Part shown: piece by piece, positions 1-8,175 of the stretch
How positions within the stretch are numbered: the stretch's first letter is position 1
How the letters are laid out: every line of letters starts with the position of its first letter
NCBI GenBank assembly: GCA_023424965.1
Contig: JAFADI010000085.1
Coordinates: 1-21,969, forward strand
Direction: 5' to 3'
DNA length: 21,969 nucleotides
Origin: Bacillota bacterium
Lineage (GTDB): Bacteria > Bacillota > Clostridia > Acetivibrionales > JAFADI01
The notes under the pieces: generated by a model
Databases searched by the model: none
What the model was told of the DNA's origin: nothing
Seen by the model: the letters and a program-made list of their open reading frames with translations, nothing else
Translations under genes and position numbers: made by a program

Positions 1-1467
1 ATTGTTCAGGTAACTGACAAAGCCTTTTTTGCATTCTTCTTTGAAAAGCTTGCTCAAGTATTGGGGTGAAACATTGACATGCTCCGACACCTCGGATAGG
101 GATATGTTCCTGTGGTAATTGTTCAGAATATACTCCACAGCCTTCTTGACCAGGGGGGAGTACGCCACACTGATGCTGCTCCCTCCAAGCACATCCAGGA
201 GGGACCCGAAAAGTACCCGGAAGCGCTGCAGCAGCTCTTCCAGGGTTCCATACTTCTTTATTTCCTCGTAGAGGCTTGCATTGCTGGGATAAATAGCATT
301 GGGAGCCAGCCCCAGTTCCTTGACCATCCGGTTCAGTATGTTGATCAAATCGATGCTTACAATTTTAGCCGACTCATAGGAGGCTTTCCTGGCTTTCAAG
401 TCGGAAAATATCCCGTTGACCGCCTCTAAAACGCTGTCCTTTTTCAGCCCTCTTATACAGGAGATGATGTGCTTTTCTTCCGCCGCACTCAGCCCTGAAG
501 GCACCTGCGGGGCGGAGCCGTTTACCAGTTCGTTCTTCTGGATGATATAGTTGCTCCCTTTGTAATACCCGTTTTCCAGGAGCATGCCGGCTTCGCTGTA
601 AAAGTCCTTCAGCCTGGAAAATCCGGGGCAAATGCTGCTGATCCCAAAGCTCATGGTAATATTGAGGAATCTTTTGATGGTCCCTTCCACGTTGCAGATG
701 TTGGAAACAGCCTTGGAGCTTATCTGTGCCTCGCTTGCAGCCCCTGCAAAGGACATGACGAAGGCAAACTTCCCGTCCTCCATGTATACGTGCACCATTT
801 TACCGGTTTCCGAGCAGACATTTGTGAGGATATTGTCCATGGATTCCATGAACACCGCAAATTCCTGGGCCGTGAACTTTTCCTTTATATTGTAATAGTT
901 GTCCATCCTGGCGGCTGCAACCACCAGGTTTCTGTCATCCAGGCAAATTTCATACTCCTTCAGCACCGCTTCAAAATTCTCCTGAATATATCCGTTCAGC
1001 AGGTTTTTCAGGACATTCTTCTGGATGAGGGCCTTTCCGGAAGAGGCCATTTCCATGATGCGGTTGATTTTCTGCTTCTCCAAGGTCTCTTTGTTTATGT
1101 TGGCCTTTACTGTGTTCAATATTGCCAATAGAGATCCGGAATCCAGCTTGTGCTTTACAAGATAGTCCAGCGCCCCTTCCTTCAGGCTCTGGCGCACATA
1201 CTCAAAGTCGTCGAAAGCACTGAAGGCAACAATTCTAACCGACGGCAAAATCAGCCTTGCCGCCTTTATGAACTCAACACCGCTCATTCCCGGCATGTTC
1301 ATGTCGGTAAATATGATATCGGGTTTCAGTTCTTCTATTCTTTTCAACGCCTCGGTCCCGTTGTCCGCTTCGCCGCAGATGACGCAGCCTTCCCGTTCCC
1401 AGTTTATCAGGTGTCGCAGATTTATTCGTGCAATTGTCTCATCATCGACAATCAGGACTTTAATCAC
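1..1467 (-). CDS. YesN-type response regulator, REC + AraC HTH (3' end cut by window)
   Basis: Cytoplasmic DNA-binding response regulator, probably the partner of the kinase directly upstream (32-base gap). I translated 489 residues with no stop before the window edge. The receiver domain covers about residues 1-120: acidic pair D8-D9, phospho-acceptor D55 in the FTDMNMP motif, and the conserved lysine in the YLVKHKLD segment. A middle region of about 300 residues follows. The first half of an AraC-type HTH lies at about 440-489 (ISLSEVSEHVNVSPQYLSKLF). The second HTH helix and C-terminus lie outside the window; by comparison with its paralogue at 11465-13105, about 50-60 residues are missing. 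The start is GTG at 1467, preceded by GAGGTG at 8 bases; an in-frame stop lies just upstream, so no longer start exists. By family, it should activate the neighbouring sugar ABC operon when phosphorylated. Confidence 0.93.
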   Translation of the reverse strand, partial: MIKVLIVDDETIARINLRHLINWEREGCVICGEADNGTEALKRIEELKPDIIFTDMNMPGMSGVEFIKAARLILPSVRIVAFSAFDDFEYVRQSLKEGALDYLVKHKLDSGSLLAILNTVKANINKETLEKQKINRIMEMASSGKALIQKNVLKNLLNGYIQENFEAVLKEYEICLDDRNLVVAAARMDNYYNIKEKFTAQEFAVFMESMDNILTNVCSETGKMVHVYMEDGKFAFVMSFAGAASEAQISSKAVSNICNVEGTIKRFLNITMSFGISSICPGFSRLKDFYSEAGMLLENGYYKGSNYIIQKNELVNGSAPQVPSGLSAAEEKHIISCIRGLKKDSVLEAVNGIFSDLKARKASYESAKIVSIDLINILNRMVKELGLAPNAIYPSNASLYEEIKKYGTLEELLQRFRVLFGSLLDVLGGSSISVAYSPLVKKAVEYILNNYHRNISLSEVSEHVNVSPQYLSKLFKEECKKGFVSYLNN

Positions 1468-1499
1468 TAATGATGCACCTCATTTATATAGATAACAAA

Positions 1500-3329
1500 C
1501 TATAAAATGACAGGCAACTTGATTTCAACGGAGGTAAACATATCCTTTTCACTTTTTATAAGCAGCCCGTACTTCTCTCCATAGGAGAGCTTCATTCTTT
1601 CATTGACGTTTTTAAGGCCAATGCTGTTGAACCTGTCCTTTGACTCCTTTTCCCCGCTGAGCAGCCTGTCTATTTCGCTCCTGTCCATACCTACACCCGT
1701 ATCGGTTATCGTTATGGTGAGGTCTTCACCGTCGGCATAGCCTTTAAAATATATGGCACCCTGTCCCTGCTTCGGCCCTATGCCATGAATTATAGCATTT
1801 TCTATGATGGGCTGCAGTATAAATCTGAGTATTTTGTATTTCAGGATGTCATAATCCATATCAAAGTTCACGTTTATTTTCCTGAAATACTTATATTCCT
1901 GTATGCTGATATAGCTCTTGATATTTTGCAGTTCTTCCTCAATGGTGATGAAATCCCCTCCCCTGCCCATGCTTGAGTTCAGCAGGTGGATGAGGGAATT
2001 GGCCAGGGTCTCGATATTTTCGGCCTTCTGCATTTTCGCAAGCCAGGCCACATTATTCAAGGTATTGGCAATAAAATGGGGATTGATCTGAGCCTGCAGT
2101 GCACGGAACTCGGCCATGGCTTTCTGCTTTTCCTGCAGCTTTATGTTCTCGATGTGGAGGCTCAGCTCATGGATCATTTTATTATAGCTCACCGTCACCT
2201 CTCCAACCTCGTCCTGCTCCGCTTCATCCACCGGCATCCATTCCAGGTGTCCTTTCTTTACTTCTCGCATGGATTTGATCAAACGGTTGAGGGGGGATGT
2301 AATGCTGCGGTAAATCATCGCGAAAAACAGCAGGGAAGTGATGAGGCAGATAATTCCCACCACCACCACCAGATTCCTGATGTCGGTGGACAGGCTGTTC
2401 AGATAAACTTTGGGAATGAGCGCCACCACCGTCCAGCCCGATGCAGGGATGATGGAAAAAGCGGTAAGATACTGGCTGTCCGCATCCTGCAATGTCCCGT
2501 CCCTGTGGCCCTGGCGGTACTTCTCCTGGATACGCTCACTGATGTGGGGGGAAAATCCTGCTCCGATTTCTCTCTTGTCGCCGCTCAGCACCACCATAAA
2601 GCTGGAATCTACAAGGTAAATCTTGCTGCCGCTTCCCAGGTTGATATTCTCATACAGGCCATATAAATAATTGGTATCCACACGCATTACCAGGAGCCCA
2701 AGGAATTTATTGAAGGTGTCCATGTCCTTTATGCTCCGTGACAGTACGATGAGCCTTTTATCCCCTTTTTTGGCGATATCGTCGGTGTACCATATATAGC
2801 TTCCGTCGGCCGCCTTCGACATCGCTTTGATGGTTTCCGCCCCCTCAATGTAATTCATAAAAGGGCTGGTGGTCAACGTGGTATAGCTCATGGGAGATAT
2901 GACCCTTCCGTCGGTGGTTATGATGTCGGGCTCCTGGATGTCCAGGGTCACCTTCAGCGCCTCCTGCATTATTTTCTGCAAAGACCGGGTGGCCAGGTAC
3001 TGGTCCGTCTCCGTCATCTGGTCATATTGCCCCAGGATGTCCTGCACATCTTCCGAGGTAGCAATAATATTGCCGTATTGTTCCCAGCTCAGCAGCTTGT
3101 CGTTGATGGTCAGGCTCAATTGCTTCACAAGCTGCAGGGAATAAACGCTGATTTTTGAAACAATATCGGTATCCGATTTTGCATAGGAAATAACCCCTAT
3201 CACCAGAATAGGAACGATGGATATGGTAATAACCATCAAAAAAAATCTGGCTTTTACGCTTAAAGTCCGAATTGCCTTGATGGAAGCCATATCCAACCGT
3301 GATACAGCCGAAAGCAGAAACTTAAGCAT
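1500..3329 (-). CDS. YesM/LytS-type sensor histidine kinase (module A)
   Basis: Membrane sensor kinase of 609 residues. A first transmembrane helix at about 29-49 and a second at about 319-340 enclose a 270-residue extracellular sensor region, which by family is likely Cache-like. HAMP follows at about 341-393. The His_kinase (PF06580 type) block has phospho-acceptor H418 in QINPHFIANTLN; the family usually reads NPHFLFNTLN, so the IA pair is atypical. The ATPase domain at about 500-605 shows the N-box QPIIENAIIHG, the G1 box DTGVGM and the G2 box GLKNVNERM. The ATG at 3329 follows GAGGT with good spacing. An extended -10 promoter sits about 40 bases upstream, so the kinase-regulator pair may be transcribed separately from the permease genes. 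The likely signal is an extracellular sugar or a loaded SBP; the ligand is not deducible. Confidence 0.94.
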   Translation of the reverse strand: MLKFLLSAVSRLDMASIKAIRTLSVKARFFLMVITISIVPILVIGVISYAKSDTDIVSKISVYSLQLVKQLSLTINDKLLSWEQYGNIIATSEDVQDILGQYDQMTETDQYLATRSLQKIMQEALKVTLDIQEPDIITTDGRVISPMSYTTLTTSPFMNYIEGAETIKAMSKAADGSYIWYTDDIAKKGDKRLIVLSRSIKDMDTFNKFLGLLVMRVDTNYLYGLYENINLGSGSKIYLVDSSFMVVLSGDKREIGAGFSPHISERIQEKYRQGHRDGTLQDADSQYLTAFSIIPASGWTVVALIPKVYLNSLSTDIRNLVVVVGIICLITSLLFFAMIYRSITSPLNRLIKSMREVKKGHLEWMPVDEAEQDEVGEVTVSYNKMIHELSLHIENIKLQEKQKAMAEFRALQAQINPHFIANTLNNVAWLAKMQKAENIETLANSLIHLLNSSMGRGGDFITIEEELQNIKSYISIQEYKYFRKINVNFDMDYDILKYKILRFILQPIIENAIIHGIGPKQGQGAIYFKGYADGEDLTITITDTGVGMDRSEIDRLLSGEKESKDRFNSIGLKNVNERMKLSYGEKYGLLIKSEKDMFTSVEIKLPVIL

Positions 3330-3366
3330 GACATACCTCGATGACCCATGTTTTAATTACCGGTTA

Positions 3367-3375
3367 ATTATATCA
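3367..3375 (-). promoter_or_regulatory. Extended -10 promoter for the module A kinase-regulator pair
   Basis: On the minus strand the sequence reads TGATATAAT, an exact extended -10 (TGn plus TATAAT). It lies 38-46 bases upstream of the kinase ATG, which would leave a leader of about 30 bases. No good -35 is seen at 17 bases spacing, which is tolerated for extended -10 promoters. An imperfect palindrome centred on ACCGGT (about 3354-3370) overlaps the expected transcription start. The 172-base gap from 3330 to 3501 holds no gene and no clear U-tract terminator. Confidence 0.5.
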
Positions 3376-3501
3376 TGAATTTGCAAACTTCCCTAAAACA
3401 AATACCCCCATTCTGTTAAAGACCTAATCGACTGGATGTCTCTACTTTGTTGACGGGGGTAGACGGATTATCCGCACTGAGCATTTATCTTTCCGGGTTT
3501 A

Positions 3502-4395
3502 TCAGGATTTTAATCCTGTAAGTACAATTCCCTCGATAAAATATTTCTGTCCGATAAGGTACAATACGATTGCCGGCGTCACCGACATGCAGGACGCAGC
3601 CATCAATGACTTCCAGTTGGTTCCGAAGCCGCCTTTGAAGGTGGCCAGTCCCTGGGAAATCGTATTTTTTTCCTGCTCCGAGAGATAGATCACGGGGCCC
3701 AGCAAGTCGTTCCACAAATTGATGAAGGTGAAAAGCCCCACCGATATGAGCACGGGCTTTACCAGCGGCAGCAGTATTCCGAACAGGATTTGCATATGGG
3801 AAGCCCCGTCGATGATGGCCGCTTCGTCAATATCCCTCGGAATCGTCATCATAAATTGCCTTATGAGAAAAATATTGAAGGCGCCGCCACCCAAAAATGC
3901 CGGAAAGATGAGAGGCACAAAGGAATTTGTAAAGCCCAGCTTGCTCCAGCTGAGGAATATGGGGATCAGCGTGACGGCCCCGGGCATAAGCATACTGCCT
4001 ATGACAAGAGAAAACCACAGGTTTTTCAGCCGGAATTCAAGACGTGCAAAGGCGTACGCCGCAATGCTGGAAGTGAAAATAACTCCAAAAATGGACGGCA
4101 GCACGATGGTCATGGTATTGGCAAGATACCTCCAGAAGGTAAAGGTGGTAAGAGCCTCCGGATAATTGGAAAACATCCACTTGCTCGGTAGCAGGGCGGG
4201 CGGATAGGAATTTATCTCCAGGTTTGACATAAAGGAGGTGCGCACCATCCAGAAGATGGGGAACATTACCAGCAGGCCTCCCAGGATAACCAGCACGGTA
4301 ACCACCACATCCACAATGCTTTTATTGTTGCGGATGACGTTTTGCGTGCTTACGGTTTTTACAGGATTTGCAGTTACAGTCTCGGCCACAATCAT
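3502..4395 (-). CDS. ABC sugar transporter permease, MalG/CUT1 type (module A)
   Basis: Inner-membrane permease of about 297 residues with roughly six hydrophobic helices, the first at about 30-52 after a polar cytoplasmic N-terminus. The EAA loop that docks the ATPase is clear at about 190-211 (IPRDIDEAAIIDGAS, ending ILLPL), typical of CUT1 carbohydrate importers. It should pair with the MalF-type permease immediately upstream; the two genes are translationally coupled. The chosen ATG at 4395 shares its A with the upstream stop codon (TGATG), and GAAGGGA lies just before it. A GTG one codon earlier (4398) is an alternative and would give a 4-base overlap. No ATPase gene is nearby, so a shared MsmX-like ATPase is inferred. 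Confidence 0.95.
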   Translation of the reverse strand: MIVAETVTANPVKTVSTQNVIRNNKSIVDVVVTVLVILGGLLVMFPIFWMVRTSFMSNLEINSYPPALLPSKWMFSNYPEALTTFTFWRYLANTMTIVLPSIFGVIFTSSIAAYAFARLEFRLKNLWFSLVIGSMLMPGAVTLIPIFLSWSKLGFTNSFVPLIFPAFLGGGAFNIFLIRQFMMTIPRDIDEAAIIDGASHMQILFGILLPLVKPVLISVGLFTFINLWNDLLGPVIYLSEQEKNTISQGLATFKGGFGTNWKSLMAASCMSVTPAIVLYLIGQKYFIEGIVLTGLKS

Positions 4396-5282
4396 CACTT
4401 CCCTTCATAAAACAGCCACTTGTCCGAGGTTTTGAATATTAGTGCGGTAAGTGCGGCGATAAACACAAAGAATATCAGCGAGAGGGCGCAGGCATAGCCC
4501 ATGTTGTTCCTGAGAAAGCCTTCCCGGTAAATGAGATATACGATGAACAGGGTCATGTTGTTGGGTCCTCCCCGGGTAATTGAAAAAGCGGGGACGAATA
4601 CCTGCAGGTTGGTGATGATGCTCATCAGAAAGTTGAAAAAGATAATGGGCGTCATCATGGGAATGGTTACGTTCCTGAATTTGTGCCAGGCATTTCCTCC
4701 ATCAATTTCCACCGCTTCAAGGTATGTTTTGGGAACATTCTGCAGTCCGGCAAGGAATATGACAATCAGGCTTCCTGAACCCCAGACCGTCATCATGATG
4801 AGGGAGGGAACGGCCGAACCTTCCCCCTGCAAGAAAAGGGATTTGTCCATCCCCAGGGAATTCAACACAAAATTGAATACCCCGAAATTGGCGTCATAGA
4901 GCCACTGCCATACCACATTCACGGCAATGGCCGGTATGATATACGGTATAAAGTATACGGAACGCCAGAAGCCGCGTACCGGAATATTCTGATTGAGCAT
5001 CATGGCGATGATGAAAGAATAAATGATTCCTCCGATAACGGCGCCTACTGCAAAATACAGGGTAACCAGCGCCGATTTGTAGAAGAAAAAGTCCTGGGTA
5101 AAAATATTGGTATAGTTATCTATGCCTACAAAGGAGGGAAGCTGCAATCCCGTCCATTCGGTAAAGCTTATTATGATTACTCCTATGAGAGGAAATATCG
5201 TCAGCATAAACAATCCCAGTAATGCGGGTGTAAGACACAGATAAGCTGTTATGTTGTCTTTCAATGATTTTTTGTTGAGCAT
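4395..5282 (-). CDS. ABC sugar transporter permease, MalF/UgpA type (module A)
   Basis: Inner-membrane permease of 295 residues, the first partner of a CUT1 importer. The N-terminal helix at about 15-40 carries the LTPALLGLF and FPLIGVIIISFTEW segments typical of MalF/UgpA-like proteins, followed by about five more helices. The EAA motif at about 189-210 reads EAVEIDGGNAWHKF and runs into TIPMMTP. It sits 157 bases downstream of the SBP gene and is coupled to the MalG-type permease downstream. The ribosome binding site is weak (AAAGG is about 14 bases from the ATG), and a strong hairpin lies between it and the SBP gene. Both fit lower expression of the permeases than of the SBP. Confidence 0.95.
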   Translation of the reverse strand: MLNKKSLKDNITAYLCLTPALLGLFMLTIFPLIGVIIISFTEWTGLQLPSFVGIDNYTNIFTQDFFFYKSALVTLYFAVGAVIGGIIYSFIIAMMLNQNIPVRGFWRSVYFIPYIIPAIAVNVVWQWLYDANFGVFNFVLNSLGMDKSLFLQGEGSAVPSLIMMTVWGSGSLIVIFLAGLQNVPKTYLEAVEIDGGNAWHKFRNVTIPMMTPIIFFNFLMSIITNLQVFVPAFSITRGGPNNMTLFIVYLIYREGFLRNNMGYACALSLIFFVFIAALTALIFKTSDKWLFYEGK

Positions 5283-5396
5283 AAGCTTTTTTCACGCCTT
5301 TCTTGAAAGCTAGCGCCGATAGTTTTTACAGTGCTACATCCTGTCAAACGGATTGTAGATGCCCTTCAAACGGTATTTTGGGAAGATGCTGCATAA

Positions 5397-5430
5397 TTGT
5401 TTCCCCTGCCATGTGCGGCAGGGGAAACAA
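5397..5430 (-). other. Perfect 14-bp intercistronic hairpin downstream of the module A SBP gene
   Basis: TTGTTTCCCCTGCC (5397-5410) and GGCAGGGGAAACAA (5417-5430) pair perfectly around a 6-base loop. On the minus strand it begins 10 bases after the SBP stop codon and is not followed by a U-run (next bases TTATGCAGC). It is therefore more likely an mRNA-stabilising or partial-attenuation hairpin than a full terminator. Such elements after SBP genes are a known way to make SBP more abundant than permeases; that role here is inferred. Confidence 0.75.
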
Positions 5431-5439
5431 TCCGTCTGT

Positions 5440-6867
5440 CTATTGAACCTTGTTTTCGTCAAATATCTTCTGGACCTTTGGCAGGATATCGCCTTCGATG
5501 GCTTCCTTTGCCGTCTTTTTACCGGTCCACACAGGGTCCATGCCGGGGCCGATTACCTCATCCATTCTGTCATAGCCCGGGAAGAAGTACCAGGGTACCT
5601 GCTGGGCGTTATTCATTGCATAGTCGATAACTGCCGGTTTGTATTCTTCAAGCTTGGGATGGAATTCATTGTCAACCCATTTCTTCATCAGGGTTTCATC
5701 GGTATACCACTTCTTTGAAACAGGCATCCAGATTCCCGATTCAATCAGGGACCAGTTGTTTTCTTCCTTGACGTACCACTTGATAAATTCCTTGGTGGCA
5801 TCCAGATTCTTTGAAGTGTTGAATATTACCTGGGGTCCGCCGGTATTCAAGGTAACGGGCGTCTTCATCTTGGGAAGTACGGCTACGCCATACTTGAGGC
5901 CGTCTTTCAGAGAATTCTTGAGGGATACGCCGATCTCCCACTGTCCGCTGGTAGCCATGGCCACCTTGCCGGAGAGCAGTGTCACGTCAAGCGTGGGGAA
6001 AGTTGCCAGCGTGGCAGGCGTAGGAGCTACATGGTGCTTGAGGTTCAGGTCGGCGATGGCCTGGGCCGCCTCAATGGTTTCGGGCTTGCCCAGCAGCAGT
6101 TCCTTGCCGTCCTGGCTTACAAGACCTCCGCCGTTGGAGATTGCCAGTACCGGCCACATCCAGGAGATGGTATTGAAGTTGGCACCGTAGGTTACGATGT
6201 TCTTGGCATCAAAGCCTGCATCGTTGGGAGTTTTGCCATTCTTGTCCTTGGTGAGCTTCTTGGCTACATCCACAAATTCCTGCCAGGTCCATGCCTTGTC
6301 GGCGGATACCGGCGGGTAATCAATTTTAGCGTCGTCAAACAGCTTCTTGTTGTAGTAGAGAAGCAGCACTTCATTGGCACAGCTGTAGGCTACAGGCTTG
6401 CCCTTGTATTTGAATGCAAGAGAATCCAGAGGAGCATCACTGCCGCTGTACATATCGCTTACGTCCGCTAGCTTGCCGTTTACGGCCCATTTGATAACCT
6501 GGGATTCCATCATCATGCCTGAATCCGGAAGGCTGTTGGATGAAGCCATGGTGTTAAGCTTGGTTACATAATCAGCATATGCAACCGAAACAAGCTTGAC
6601 ATTTATCTTGTCCTGTTCCGAATTGAACTTGTCTAAGGTCTTCTGGGTTTCCTTAGGCTCTGTTTCATTGTTGTACCAGGCCATGTAGGAAATTTCCGCC
6701 TTGCTTGCCGGCGCTGCGTCCTTTTTCGGTTCTTCCTTCGGGGTATCCGCCGCCGGCTGACTTGCGTCAGGCTTTGCGGCATCCTTTGAGCCGCCACATC
6801 CGGCAAACGCTGTGACTACAAAAACAAGGCATAGTACGAAAGACAGCCACTTGATTTTTCTTGTCAT
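5440..6867 (-). CDS. Extracellular sugar-binding lipoprotein, SBP family 1 (module A)
   Basis: Lipid-anchored substrate-binding protein of 475 residues. The signal peptide is basic (MTRKIK), then a hydrophobic core, then lipobox FAGC with C24 as the lipidated residue. A Lys/Pro/Ala/Asp-rich tether of about 35 residues follows. The mature protein shows SBP family 1 hallmarks, including YYNKKLFDDAKI and WTWQEFVDVAKKLT near the hinge region and many surface Trp/Tyr residues suited to sugar stacking. It is the first gene of the module A operon and sits downstream of a promoter with an overlapping palindromic operator. AAGGAGG lies about 11 bases before the ATG. It delivers its ligand to the two downstream permeases. 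Substrate is unknown; the family covers oligosaccharides, glycerol phosphate and related compounds. Confidence 0.95.
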   Translation of the reverse strand: MTRKIKWLSFVLCLVFVVTAFAGCGGSKDAAKPDASQPAADTPKEEPKKDAAPASKAEISYMAWYNNETEPKETQKTLDKFNSEQDKINVKLVSVAYADYVTKLNTMASSNSLPDSGMMMESQVIKWAVNGKLADVSDMYSGSDAPLDSLAFKYKGKPVAYSCANEVLLLYYNKKLFDDAKIDYPPVSADKAWTWQEFVDVAKKLTKDKNGKTPNDAGFDAKNIVTYGANFNTISWMWPVLAISNGGGLVSQDGKELLLGKPETIEAAQAIADLNLKHHVAPTPATLATFPTLDVTLLSGKVAMATSGQWEIGVSLKNSLKDGLKYGVAVLPKMKTPVTLNTGGPQVIFNTSKNLDATKEFIKWYVKEENNWSLIESGIWMPVSKKWYTDETLMKKWVDNEFHPKLEEYKPAVIDYAMNNAQQVPWYFFPGYDRMDEVIGPGMDPVWTGKKTAKEAIEGDILPKVQKIFDENKVQ

Positions 6868-6987
6868 AAGAATGACATCCTCCTTTTATTTTTTTCTTGA
6901 ATATCAGGCAGGATCCTAGCCTTCCTCCCTGTAAATCCCGGTTCACACTCAGCACTGTTGCCCTTGCTGCAATTTAATGCTATCACG

Positions 6988-7030
6988 TTTAATCGATTAA
7001 AAGATTATAAATTTTTAATCTTTCATTCAA
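6988..7030 (-). promoter_or_regulatory. Promoter and palindromic operator of the module A transport operon
   Basis: On the minus strand: -35 TTGAAT (7030-7025), a 15-base spacer, -10 TATAAT (7009-7004), two bases, then the perfect 14-bp palindrome TTTAATCGATTAAA (7001-6988). The palindrome would cover the transcription start, as expected for a repressor site. The central CG and the symmetry suit a LacI/GalR-family regulator. The same layout occurs in front of module B at 18701-18722. The leader to the SBP start is about 120 bases. The gap 6868-7209 holds no gene. Confidence 0.75.
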
Positions 7031-7070
7031 AATTTTTAAACATGAACCCGGCCGGAAGCAATTGAATGCC

Positions 7071-7139
7071 GGTTATTCAGATACCGGAAGGAGAAAGACA
7101 TGCTTTCATTATATCACACCAGGTTGTGCTTGAATAACC
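7071..7139. repeat. 9-bp inverted repeat upstream of the module A promoter
   Basis: GGTTATTCA (7071-7079) and TGAATAACC (7131-7139) form an exact inverted repeat with centres 60 bases apart. The pair lies just upstream of the -35 of the module A promoter. This is where an activator such as the AraC-type regulator could bind. It could be chance; no third copy was seen. Confidence 0.35.
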
Positions 7140-7155
7140 TTGCAAGTGAGCATGA

Positions 7156-7190
7156 AAATAGCCGGCTAAGTATACTTTTGCCGGCTATTT
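7156..7190 (-). terminator. Probable terminator of the sigma/anti-sigma operon
   Basis: An 11-bp perfect stem, AAATAGCCGGC (7156-7166) with GCCGGCTATTT (7180-7190), closes a 13-base loop. It lies 20 bases beyond the anti-sigma stop codon on the minus strand. The U-rich stretch after the GC stem is short (TATTTT), so termination strength is uncertain. It would separate this operon from the module A promoter. Confidence 0.55.
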
Positions 7191-7209
7191 CTATACTATA
7201 TTTATGTTG

Positions 7210-8175
7210 TTATTTGATAGACTCCGCAAGCTTTATCAATTCGCTCCTGCCGATGTCTCCCCCCGACAGCATGTAAATCACATCGCCGGCCTCCCATTCG
7301 ATGCTCCTGCCTTCCGATATTACAGCATCCGCGCCGTTGATCTTCACCTTTTCAATTTCTCCCTCCACAGAGCTGGTATAGGCGGTCTCCTCGTCGGCAA
7401 AGCGCTGCTGCATGTATATGCTTTTCCCCGTTTTTTCATTGATAAAAAACAGGCCGATGTACTTGTCGCTTGCAATGCCCTTTCCGTCCTTAAACAGCTC
7501 CGCCCGGTCAAATCTGTAGCCTTCAGGCAGGTAGCCCGGAAGCATCACTTTGAAACGTGTATAACTGCTCAAACTGCCGGGATCCTTGACTTCTACCGTT
7601 GCATCCTTCCGCCGTGCTTCTGCCTGGGCTTCGGTGACAATCTCACCGTTTGCAACACCTACGATTTTTTCACCGTTGGCCGTGTATACCTCTTCAGGAC
7701 GTTCCCTGGAGAATGCTTCCAGAGGTTTCCCGTCCTTATCGAATACCTTGTCCTTCAGTTCAGCCGGGATGGGGATCGTATCCGTCTGAGGAGGCTCCAC
7801 CTGCAAAACCGTGATATGCCCAAGGGAAATGGCGTTCTTTATTTTGCCCAGCAGCTCCTGGGCAAAGCTGGTTTGCATGAAAGCCATACCCATGGTGCAT
7901 ATGAGTGCAAAGGAGGCTGCTGCAACGGCAACACGCCTGATTTTATGGTTTTTTTTCAAGGCATTCCCGTACCGGCGGGCATTCAAATTCTTCTGAATTT
8001 TGTGAAAGACGGCTTCTTTGTCGCTGTCTTTGCTGAAATCCCTTCCGGCCAGAGACCTGCCCAGTTCAAAAAGCCCGGCGTTTTCTTTATATCCCTCTTT
8101 ATGTATCATGTCCGCACCTCTCAAATAATCATCCAATTCCACCGAAAATTGCTCTTCCATCGTCAATTTGCTCAT
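7210..8175 (-). CDS. Membrane anti-sigma-like protein with DUF4367 C-terminal domain
   Basis: Single-pass membrane protein of 321 residues. The N-terminal 79 residues are cytoplasmic and rich in charge, with no HxxxCxxC zinc motif. One transmembrane helix lies at about 80-106. The extracellular part carries the DUF4367 pattern at about 195-320: FKVMLPGYLPEGY, then IEWEAGDVIYMLSGG, ending LIKLAESIK. The gene overlaps the end of the ECF sigma gene by 4 bases (ATGA), which signals co-translation and a regulator-partner relationship. By family, it likely holds the sigma factor inactive until an envelope or extracellular signal is sensed. The ligand is unknown. GAGG is 7 bases before the ATG. Confidence 0.85.
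   Translation of the reverse strand: MSKLTMEEQFSVELDDYLRGADMIHKEGYKENAGLFELGRSLAGRDFSKDSDKEAVFHKIQKNLNARRYGNALKKNHKIRRVAVAAASFALICTMGMAFMQTSFAQELLGKIKNAISLGHITVLQVEPPQTDTIPIPAELKDKVFDKDGKPLEAFSRERPEEVYTANGEKIVGVANGEIVTEAQAEARRKDATVEVKDPGSLSSYTRFKVMLPGYLPEGYRFDRAELFKDGKGIASDKYIGLFFINEKTGKSIYMQQRFADEETAYTSSVEGEIEKVKINGADAVISEGRSIEWEAGDVIYMLSGGDIGRSELIKLAESIK

Noticed and set aside
6988..7001. Reading TTTAATCGATTAAA as a CcpA cre site
   Set aside because: The core AATCGATT fits, but the conserved outer TG and CA of cre are replaced symmetrically at both copies. A dedicated LacI-family operator is a better fit.
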